Source: Paracoccaceae bacterium (lineage in GTDB: Bacteria; Pseudomonadota; Alphaproteobacteria; Rhodobacterales; Rhodobacteraceae). From it: a DNA stretch of 5,082 nt. Shown here piece by piece: positions 1 to 5,082 of this stretch (positions are counted from its first letter, which is position 1; every line of letters starts with the position of its first letter). The stretch lies in the NCBI GenBank assembly GCA_027080755.1, contig JALWQC010000293.1, positions 1-5,082 of the forward strand, read 5' to 3'. Below the pieces are notes generated by a model that searched no databases, was not told the origin of the DNA, and saw nothing but the letters and a program-made list of their open reading frames with translations. The translations under genes and the position numbers were made by a program.

Positions 1-499
1 TCCGCCCCGCGTCATAGCCCGCACGCACATGCACATCCCGCGCCCTTTGCGCACAGGCCACAATCCGCGCCGGCACCCGACGGCTCAACCCCGCCGAGGC
101 CCGCAGCACCGCCCGCGTCCCCCGCGCGGCGTCCTCCACCTCTGCATGGCGGATGCCCCAGACCACGGCGCGCACACCGGCCATGCGCGCCGCCAGACCG
201 CCCAGAAGATCCGCGTGATACATCCACGTCTGCACCACATCGGGACGGCTCGCGCGGATCATCGCCCGCAGGCGCAGAAAGTCCCGCAGCCCCGAGCGCC
301 CCCGCCGCATCCCCGCACTGGCGACATCAATCCCGCCCTGTTGCAACACCGGCGCATATTTCCCCCCCTCCATCAGGGAAATCACGCTGTGCCGGTTGGC
401 GCTGTCCGCCAGCACCAGCCGCACCAGCGCCGCCTCGGCCCCGCCATCGCCCAGACCGGTGATCACATGCGTCACCCGCTTGCCCGACAGCTCAGCCAT
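1..499 (-). CDS. GT4-family glycosyltransferase, N-terminal part (C-terminus outside window)
   Basis: The frame from the ATG at 497-499 is open without a stop to the window edge, giving 166 residues. It reads as the N-terminal, acceptor-side Rossmann domain of a GT-B retaining glycosyltransferase. It opens with VTHVITGLGDGGAEAALVRL (9-28), the first strand and glycine-rich loop of the GT4 fold. PDVVQTWMYHADLLGGLAAR (86-105) and VVWGIRHAE (112-120) follow, then IVACAQRARDVHVRAGYDAG (146-165) near the domain end. All are typical of GT4 proteins in polysaccharide loci. The nucleotide-sugar-binding C-terminal domain with its E-x7-E motif is not in the window. It would transfer a sugar to the lipid-linked repeat unit at the cytoplasmic membrane face. 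Donor and linkage are unknown. The start ATGGCTGA overlaps the ATP-grasp stop by 8 bases. The Shine-Dalgarno sequence is weak (GGA, 8 bases upstream), so coupling to the upstream gene is likely. Confidence 0.9.
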   Translation of the reverse strand, partial: MAELSGKRVTHVITGLGDGGAEAALVRLVLADSANRHSVISLMEGGKYAPVLQQGGIDVASAGMRRGRSGLRDFLRLRAMIRASRPDVVQTWMYHADLLGGLAARMAGVRAVVWGIRHAEVEDAARGTRAVLRASAGLSRRVPARIVACAQRARDVHVRAGYDAGR

Positions 500-1499
500 G
501 CGGGGCGTCCGGGCGCAGGAATTCCACATAGGCATGGGCGAAATTTTCGTTCAGGTCGGCGGGCCCGTCCACCTTTTGCCACTGCTCGCCGCGCCGGCGG
601 TAATGGAACCGCGATTTCGTCAGGGTCGTCGGCCCGAAGTTCAGAGACTGGTATTCGATCAGATGGCATCCCCCCCCCGAGACCGCAATATCGAGCGAGA
701 TAAACGGCACCTCCATCCGCTCGAACACCCCGGCGGCAAAGCGCAACACTTCGGGCGGGGCCTCTACCGCGAAATCGAAATTGCCGCTGCCGCTGGCGCG
801 AAAATCCCGCGACCGCACGAAGCGTTTCAGCACGAAAAACCGGTCCGCAAACACCAGCACCTTGTAGTCGCAATCCAGATCCGCGATAAATTCCTGACAG
901 ACATAGGGCCGCAACCCCTTGTGCCGGTAGCGGTATATCGCAAAAGCCGCCGCCGGCAGTCTGGCGCGGCGTTGCAGCAGGATCAGGCGGCGGCGCAGGC
1001 CGGGGGCGAAATCCTGCCGCACCACCCGCCGTGCATCCCGCGCATCCTTCAACAGCCGCACCGTGCTGCCCCCCGCGCCGTCGGGGCGTTTGTAAACGGC
1101 GGGAAAACCGCCCGTGTAGGCCCCGGGATCATAATGGTAGAAGCCGCGCAGGTTGCCGATGCCGCGCTCTTTCTTCTCCAACTCCTGAAAACCCTTGTTT
1201 TCATGGGCCAGCAGCAGCTCGTACCGGGGGACAAGGCGGCATTTCTGGTTGACGAAATACAGCACGTCGCGCAAATAGGACCGGATCGCCGGCGCGTCCG
1301 AGGACGTGTAAACCACCACATCCCGCGCCCGCAGGTCCAGATCCGCCAGCGCGTCGATCGTGGTTTGCACCACCTGAAAGCCGAGCGCCCCGATCGCCGC
1401 GCCGATCCGCGCCAGATCCAGCGTTTCCCAGCTTTGGCCGGCATTGCCGAAAAAGCCGCTCGGCAAAGCGGCGATAAATACGCGCGGAGGGTCCATCAT
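492..1499 (-). CDS. ATP-grasp family protein of unknown specificity, polysaccharide-locus type
   Basis: A 335-residue protein that looks like an ATP-grasp carboxylate-amine ligase. Residues 1-110 form a pre-ATP-grasp region ending with YELLLAHENKGFQELEKK (93-110). The ATP-binding part follows: FPAVYKRPDGAGGSTVRLL (132-150), with a candidate ATP-contacting Lys137 and a glycine-rich loop, then an Arg-rich linker (152-192). Next come VCQEFIADLDCDYKVLVFAD (200-219), VLKRFV and FRASGSGNFDF (233-243). The metal-site region is ISLDIAVS (267-274) and HLIEYQSLNFGPTTL (279-293), with Asp270 and Glu282. The usual E-x-N of ATP-grasp enzymes reads E-Y-Q here, with an Asn at 287. Known family members join a carboxylate, activated as acyl phosphate, to an amine or similar nucleophile. 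The substrate here is unknown. Two ATGs are adjacent; I chose the first (1497-1499) because AAAGGA lies 7 bases upstream. It overlaps the flippase stop by 4 bases and the glycosyltransferase start by 8. Confidence 0.87.
   Translation of the reverse strand: MMDPPRVFIAALPSGFFGNAGQSWETLDLARIGAAIGALGFQVVQTTIDALADLDLRARDVVVYTSSDAPAIRSYLRDVLYFVNQKCRLVPRYELLLAHENKGFQELEKKERGIGNLRGFYHYDPGAYTGGFPAVYKRPDGAGGSTVRLLKDARDARRVVRQDFAPGLRRRLILLQRRARLPAAAFAIYRYRHKGLRPYVCQEFIADLDCDYKVLVFADRFFVLKRFVRSRDFRASGSGNFDFAVEAPPEVLRFAAGVFERMEVPFISLDIAVSGGGCHLIEYQSLNFGPTTLTKSRFHYRRRGEQWQKVDGPADLNENFAHAYVEFLRPDAPHG
670..678 (-). repeat. Nine-base G homopolymer inside the ATP-grasp gene
   Basis: The plus strand has nine consecutive C, so the coding strand has nine G. 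They encode the end of Ser274 and Gly275-Gly277, directly before CHLIEY, which holds the putative metal-binding Glu282. Loss of one G would give a TGA within about six codons. Gain of one G would shift into a frame that stays open to a stop at 472-474, inside the next gene. It is the longest homopolymer in the window. Confidence 0.9.
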
Positions 1500-2752
1500 C
1501 CTGATATCCTTTGCATTTTTCCCCCGCTCCGCTGCAATTTCCGGTAGTGCAGAAACGACGCCGCAAACAGCCCGAGGCGGGTCAGCAGCAGCACCGCAAT
1601 CGCCCCGTCAATCTGCAGGGCCGGCACCAGCGCCAGCACCAGCCCCATCCCCGCGATCGAGCCTGCAACCGTGATCCCCGCCGCGGCCCCATCCTGCCCG
1701 CTTACCACCAGATAGTTGATGTTATAGGCCAGATACCCCCCCGCCAGCGGCACGCTTAGCCCGATCAGCCGGATAGAGGCGGCAATTTCCGGCCCGTTGT
1801 CCGGCGCCAGAAACCCCGCCAGCGGCACCGCCAGCCCCAGCAAGGCCAGCGCCGCCGCCCCGCCAAGCCCCAGCATCAGCGCCGCATATTTGCCATGCAC
1901 CGACATATCCTTTGCCAGCACCGGCAAAAACGCGTTCGACAGCATCCGCCCGACGGAAATCACGACCTCTACAATGCTGTTGGCCACGCTGAACACCCCG
2001 ACCAGAGCCGCCGGCGCGCTTAGCCCCAACACGAAAACCAGCGCATTATTGTATAAATTCGGCACAAACTGGATCAGAAATACCCGAAACCCCTGCCGCA
2101 ATGTCCCGCGGACCTCGGCCAGCGTCGGGCGCACCGGCCGCACGCCCAGCCCGTACACCGCAATCCCGAGCGCCGCCAGCACCCCGACCAGCACCGTGGT
2201 TCCGTTCAGCAGATGCACCAGCGCATAGTCCTGCGGCCCGCGGATAAGCACCGGCAGCAGCAGCACATACCCCAGCCGCACGAACAGCATCACAAGCGCC
2301 GCCAGATAGGAACGCTCCAACCCCAGAAACAGCCAGTGCGGGAACAGCGCCGTCGCCGCCACCAGCGTAAACGCCCCGAAATACAGCATCCCCTGCGCCG
2401 CCATCGCCGGCACCGCCAGCACAATCGCGCCGTATACCAGCGCGCATACCAGCGTCAGCAACAGCGTCGTGGCAAAGGTCGCGCCGAACACCCGCGCCAC
2501 CTGCGCATCGTCCCCGCGCGCCCGCGCAATCCGCCCCACGGCCGAGATCCCGAAGCCGTACTGGATCACCGCCCCGAAAAACGTCGCAAACGCCAGCGCA
2601 AAGGCGATCTGCCCGTAAGCCTCCAACCCGATCCGGCGCAGGATATAGGGCAGCACCAGCACCGGAATCACCAGATTGATCCCGCGCACCGCCAGCAGGC
2701 CGGAAAAATTCCGCAGCACCCGCCCCCGCAATCCGTGGCGCGGCCTATCCAT
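1496..2752 (-). CDS. Wzx-type polysaccharide flippase (MOP/PST superfamily)
   Basis: A 418-residue inner-membrane protein expected to flip undecaprenyl-linked oligosaccharide units to the periplasm, as in Wzx/Wzy-dependent O-antigen, capsule or exopolysaccharide export. I count about 12 hydrophobic segments over the whole length, joined by short basic loops, which is the typical topology and size. The N-terminal NFSGLLAVRGINLVIPVLVL, then LPYILRRIGLEAYGQ and VIQYGFGISAVGRIARARGD, closely follow the consensus of the family's first two segments. I chose the ATG at 2750-2752: its ATGGATAG overlaps the acetyltransferase stop by 8 bases and the family homology begins directly after it. The frame is open further upstream to 2896, but that part is Arg/Pro-rich and lies inside the acetyltransferase beta-helix. 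The Shine-Dalgarno sequence is weak, so translation is probably coupled. The C-terminal TGA overlaps the ATP-grasp start. The carried glycan cannot be predicted. Confidence 0.93.
   Translation of the reverse strand: MDRPRHGLRGRVLRNFSGLLAVRGINLVIPVLVLPYILRRIGLEAYGQIAFALAFATFFGAVIQYGFGISAVGRIARARGDDAQVARVFGATFATTLLLTLVCALVYGAIVLAVPAMAAQGMLYFGAFTLVAATALFPHWLFLGLERSYLAALVMLFVRLGYVLLLPVLIRGPQDYALVHLLNGTTVLVGVLAALGIAVYGLGVRPVRPTLAEVRGTLRQGFRVFLIQFVPNLYNNALVFVLGLSAPAALVGVFSVANSIVEVVISVGRMLSNAFLPVLAKDMSVHGKYAALMLGLGGAAALALLGLAVPLAGFLAPDNGPEIAASIRLIGLSVPLAGGYLAYNINYLVVSGQDGAAAGITVAGSIAGMGLVLALVPALQIDGAIAVLLLTRLGLFAASFLHYRKLQRSGGKMQRISG
1507..1512 (-). promoter_or_regulatory. Ribosome binding site of the ATP-grasp gene
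   Basis: AAAGGA on the coding strand, 7 bases before the ATG at 1497-1499 and 10 before the second ATG at 1494-1496. It lies in the last codons of the flippase gene and is the clearest Shine-Dalgarno sequence in the window. It favours the first ATG. Confidence 0.75.
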
Positions 2753-3275
2753 GCGGCGCGGCTTCGACAATGCGGGCGGGCGGGGCAAAACAGCGGGCGC
2801 GATCCGGCACATCCGTGACAACCAGCGCCTGCGCCCCGATTTTACACCCCTGCCCCAGATGCACCTTGCCGATGATTTTCGCACCGGCCCCGACAAAAAC
2901 CCCCGGCCCCAGTTGCGGCGAGCCCTTGCGCCCCGCCCCGATCGTCACCTGATGCAGGATTTCGCAATCGTCCCCGATACTGGCCCGGCCGGACACAAAC
3001 ACCCCGTATAGCCCGTGCCGAAAGCGCACCCGCCGCCCCATCTGCACGCAAAACGGTACAGAGCAGCCGAAAACCGGTGCCAGTATCCGCGCCGTAACCA
3101 GCGGAAAGATATAGAAAATCCACATCCCCGCCCCGAAACGCCGCCGCGCCGCCAGCAAGCGCTGCCCCAGCCGGAAATTCACCAGAAACACCAGCGTCAG
3201 CAGGCCCGCCGTCCGGTTCGTCGCCAGATCCTCGGCCAGAAGCCGCCAGAGGGGGAAAGGGGCTGCGGCGGCCAT
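2745..3275 (-). CDS. Hexapeptide-repeat acetyltransferase, serine acetyltransferase/WcaB-like
   Basis: A 176-residue acyltransferase with a left-handed beta-helix, likely using acetyl-CoA to acetylate a sugar of the repeat unit. The N-terminal RLLAEDLATNR (11-21) resembles the serine acetyltransferase entry motif, but the large CysE helical domain is absent. Two hydrophobic stretches (24-34 and 50-69) suggest membrane contact. The helix starts near residue 80 and shows hexapeptide repeats in GVFVSGRASIGDD, VTIGAGRKG, LGPGVFVGAGAKIIG and VHLGQGCKIGAQALVV. It closes with the usual PARIV end (166-170). His87 in RFRHGLYG matches the catalytic His position of CysE, but the Asp before it is Arg. 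The later Arg-His pair of CysE appears replaced by Gly-Ser (KGSP, 117-120). A sugar acceptor, as for colanic acid WcaB, is therefore more likely than L-serine. The start ATG lies 3 bases after the epimerase stop. The stop overlaps the flippase start by 8 bases. Confidence 0.92.
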   Translation of the reverse strand: MAAAAPFPLWRLLAEDLATNRTAGLLTLVFLVNFRLGQRLLAARRRFGAGMWIFYIFPLVTARILAPVFGCSVPFCVQMGRRVRFRHGLYGVFVSGRASIGDDCEILHQVTIGAGRKGSPQLGPGVFVGAGAKIIGKVHLGQGCKIGAQALVVTDVPDRARCFAPPARIVEAAPHG

Positions 3276-3278
3276 TTT

Positions 3279-4292
3279 CTATACCCCGTAATAGTCGCGA
3301 TACCACTGCACGAACTTTGCCACACCGTCGCGGATGTCCGTTTGCGGTTTATAGCCGGTCAGGGTTTTCAGCAGATCGGCGTTGGCCCATGTCGCGGGGA
3401 CGTCGCCCTTTTGCATGGGCATGTAGTTGCGGATGGCGGGCTTGCCCAGCTCGGCCTCGATCGCCTCTATATAGTCCAGCAGGCGCACCTTGTCGGAGTT
3501 GCCCACATTCACCACCCGGAACGGCGCGACCGGGGACAGGCTGTCACCCGCGGGGATGTCCTGCGGGGTTTCGGGGCGCTGCGGCACCGCCTCTATCAAC
3601 AAAGCGATGCCCTTTACCAGATCCTCCACATAGGTGAAGTCGCGATACATATCGCCGTTGTTGTAGATATCGATCGGGGTGTCTTCCAGAATGCCCTTGG
3701 TGAATTTGAACAGCGCCATATCCGGCCGCCCCCAGGGCCCGTAAACCGTGAAAAACCGGAACATCGTCACCGGCAGATTCCACAGATGCGCATAGGAATG
3801 GCCCATCGATTCCCCCGCCTTTTTCGTCGCGGCGTAGATGGTCAACTGCGTGTCGGCCTTTTCGGTTTCGACAAAGGGCATTTCCTCGTTCGCGCCATAA
3901 ACCGACGAGGTAGAGGCCATCAGCAGATGCTCCACCCCCAGTTCGCGGGCGCATTCCATCACGTTGAAAGTGCCGACGATATTGGCGTCGATATAGGCGC
4001 GCGGATTTTCCAGGCTATAGCGCACACCGGCCTGTGCCGCGAGGTGGACGATAACGTCGGGGCGGGTTTCGTCGCACAGGGTTTTCAGGGTTTCGAAATC
4101 CTCCAACATGCCGGTCTTGCAGGAAAAATTCTCGTTCTGCAGCAGCATCTGGTGGCGGCGTTCCTTCAGGCGGACGTCGTAGTAATCCGTCATTCCGTCA
4201 TAGCCCACCACCCGATAGCCCTGTTGCAGCAGCCGCCGCGCCAGATGAAAGCCGATAAAGCCGGCGGTGCCGGTAATGAGTACTGTTTTCAT
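3279..4292 (-). CDS. NAD-dependent sugar epimerase, UDP-glucuronate 4-epimerase type
   Basis: A 337-residue extended short-chain dehydrogenase/reductase, full length for the family. It probably interconverts UDP-glucuronate and UDP-galacturonate, supplying GalA for polysaccharide. The N-terminal Rossmann fold has GTAGFIG (residues 8-14) and an acidic strand end, YDGMTDYYD (31-39). The catalytic set is Ser/Thr in ASTSSVYG (126-133) and Tyr153-xxx-Lys157 in IYAATKK. The stretches [20 protein letters not shown] (178-197) and [19 protein letters not shown] (210-228) are characteristic of the UDP-glucuronate epimerase branch (CapI/LpsL-like). They argue against GalE or dTDP-glucose dehydratase. 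The start is the ATG at 4290-4292, which overlaps the upstream TGA and has AGGA 5 bases before it. The gene ends 3 bases before the acetyltransferase start. Its GC content is lower than that of the flippase gene. A decarboxylating or 5-epimerising activity cannot be excluded by reading alone. Confidence 0.94.
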   Translation of the reverse strand: MKTVLITGTAGFIGFHLARRLLQQGYRVVGYDGMTDYYDVRLKERRHQMLLQNENFSCKTGMLEDFETLKTLCDETRPDVIVHLAAQAGVRYSLENPRAYIDANIVGTFNVMECARELGVEHLLMASTSSVYGANEEMPFVETEKADTQLTIYAATKKAGESMGHSYAHLWNLPVTMFRFFTVYGPWGRPDMALFKFTKGILEDTPIDIYNNGDMYRDFTYVEDLVKGIALLIEAVPQRPETPQDIPAGDSLSPVAPFRVVNVGNSDKVRLLDYIEAIEAELGKPAIRNYMPMQKGDVPATWANADLLKTLTGYKPQTDIRDGVAKFVQWYRDYYGV

Positions 4293-5082
4293 AGTTTTCC
4301 TGTCCTTGGATAATCCGGTTTCACCGTCACCTTATACACGCCCGGGTGGGTCAGAAACATCAGACTTGTTTCCCCCAGCTCGCGCGCATTCTGCAGCCGC
4401 GTTTCCGGCCGCAACCCCGTGCCGTCGAAGGCCCTTTCGCGATATATTTCCCCGCAGGAGCCCTGATAACAGGGCAGGCCCTGCGCCGTGAACATATCCG
4501 CCAGATCGTCGCGTGTCATGCCGTCGGGCAGGGCATCGGGGCGCACGAAGGCGTAAAAGCGGTAAAAGGCGTGGCCCTCCGGCGGCGCGGGGATGCGCAA
4601 AATATCGGCAAAGGGGCGCAGGCTGTCGCGCAGCTCGGCCGCGTTTTCCACCCGCTGCCGGTGCCAGTCGGGCAGGCGGCGCAACTGGATCCGTCCGATA
4701 GCGGCCTGCATTTCCGTCATACGGAAATTGCTACCGAAGCCGTCGTGCAGCCAGCGGAAACCGGGGGGATGCGCCTGATTGTAAACGCTATCCCAGCCCT
4801 TGCCGTGGTCCTTATAGGCCCACATCCGTTTCCAGATATCCCCGTCATTGCAGGTGACCATGCCCCCCTCGCCGCCGGTGGTCATGATCTTGTCCTGACA
4901 GAATGACCAGGCCGCCACATCGCCCAGCCCGCCGACCGGCCGCCCCTTGTAGGTTGCGCCGTGGGCCTGGGCGCAATCCTCTATCAGGCGGATGTTGCGC
5001 CCCTCCACCAGCGCGGCAAAACCGTCCATATCGCAGGGCCAGCCGGCCAGATGCACGCACAGAATCGCGCGCGTGTTGGGCC
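4289..5082 (-). CDS. DegT/DnrJ/EryC1/StrS family sugar aminotransferase (N-terminus outside window)
   Basis: This is a PLP-dependent aminotransferase of the family that converts keto groups of nucleotide-linked sugars to amino groups in the cytoplasm. The frame is open to the window edge, giving 263 visible residues that begin [19 protein letters not shown]. About 110-120 N-terminal residues are probably missing, judged from a usual length near 370-390. Visible motifs are [14 protein letters not shown], with the Asp expected to contact the PLP ring nitrogen, and [16 protein letters not shown], whose Lys (codon 4889-4891) is the expected Schiff-base lysine. [18 protein letters not shown] and [13 protein letters not shown] follow. 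The C-terminus after THP is unusual: relatives I know continue with a helix beginning LTEAE, whereas here it reads [17 protein letters not shown] and stops. The TGA overlaps the next gene's ATG by 4 bases (ATGA). The exact sugar substrate cannot be told; the dehydratase or oxidase making its keto sugar is not in the window. The family call is firm, the substrate unknown. Confidence 0.95.
   Translation of the reverse strand, partial: PNTRAILCVHLAGWPCDMDGFAALVEGRNIRLIEDCAQAHGATYKGRPVGGLGDVAAWSFCQDKIMTTGGEGGMVTCNDGDIWKRMWAYKDHGKGWDSVYNQAHPPGFRWLHDGFGSNFRMTEMQAAIGRIQLRRLPDWHRQRVENAAELRDSLRPFADILRIPAPPEGHAFYRFYAFVRPDALPDGMTRDDLADMFTAQGLPCYQGSCGEIYRERAFDGTGLRPETRLQNARELGETSLMFLTHPGVYKVTVKPDYPRTGKL
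4298..4307 (-). promoter_or_regulatory. Ribosome binding site of the epimerase gene
   Basis: The coding strand reads AAGGACAGGA followed by AAACT and the ATG at 4292. AGGA (4298-4301) lies 5 bases from the start and AAGGA (4303-4307) lies 10 bases away. The site sits inside the last codons of the aminotransferase gene, so with the ATGA overlap it supports both this start and translational coupling. Confidence 0.7.

Noticed and set aside
12..227. Minus-strand open frame of 71 codons near the window start
   Set aside because: The GT4 protein occupies another frame of the same strand through this region with clear family motifs. This frame is Gly/Ala/Arg-rich shadow.
29..703. Plus-strand open frame of 224 codons at the window start
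   Set aside because: It lies opposite the GT4 N-terminal domain and the end of the ATP-grasp gene. Its composition is His/Pro/Arg-rich without motifs.
472..873. Minus-strand open frame of 133 codons overlapping the end of the ATP-grasp gene, considered as a small separate gene
   Set aside because: It is a shifted frame of the ATP-grasp gene with no motifs of its own. It matters only as the frame reached if the G tract gains a base.
396..1547. Long plus-strand open frame of 383 codons antisense to the ATP-grasp gene
   Set aside because: It is rich in Arg, His, Pro and Gln with no recognisable domain. It lies opposite a gene with clear ATP-grasp motifs and is explained by GC-rich codons on the other strand.
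2753..2896. Upstream extension of the flippase by 48 residues from an ATG near 2896
   Set aside because: The extra residues are Arg/Pro-rich, lie within the acetyltransferase beta-helix in another frame, and precede the point where flippase homology begins.
3015..4313. Plus-strand open frame of 432 codons antisense to the epimerase and acetyltransferase genes
   Set aside because: The opposite strand encodes a full-length epimerase with all catalytic motifs. The antisense protein is His/Gln/Arg-rich and resembles no family I know.

Overview
The window is one solid block of six protein-coding genes, all on the minus strand and read from position 5082 down to position 1. Both end genes run off the window. 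Neighbouring genes overlap by 4 or 8 bases or are 3 bases apart, so this is the middle of a single operon. There is no intergenic stretch longer than 3 bases. I see no promoter, terminator, RNA gene, CRISPR array or insertion sequence.

In transcription order the genes are: (1) a DegT/DnrJ/EryC1/StrS-family PLP-dependent sugar aminotransferase missing its N-terminus (4289-5082); (2) a UDP-glucuronate 4-epimerase-type NAD-dependent sugar epimerase (3279-4292); (3) a short left-handed beta-helix acetyltransferase related to serine acetyltransferase and WcaB (2745-3275); (4) a Wzx-type polysaccharide flippase with about 12 membrane segments (1496-2752); (5) an ATP-grasp family protein of unknown specificity (492-1499); and (6) the N-terminal 166 residues of a GT4-family glycosyltransferase (1-499).

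Together they look like part of a surface polysaccharide locus (O-antigen, capsule or exopolysaccharide). The aminotransferase and epimerase would make nucleotide-activated amino sugar and uronic acid (GalA) precursors. The glycosyltransferase would assemble the lipid-linked repeat unit, and the acetyltransferase would O- or N-acetylate it. The flippase would move it across the inner membrane. The ATP-grasp protein is the least explained member. Its presence beside a uronic-acid epimerase and an amino-sugar aminotransferase suggests an ATP-dependent amide-forming decoration step, such as attachment of an amino acid. That is inference.

High GC content, G/C-rich third codon positions and the style of the aminotransferase and epimerase suggest an alphaproteobacterium, perhaps Rhodobacterales. 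This is a moderate-confidence impression from protein resemblance only. The epimerase gene is visibly less GC-rich than the flippase gene, as expected for a mosaic polysaccharide locus. The ATP-grasp gene also carries a run of nine G in its coding strand just before a putative metal-binding residue.
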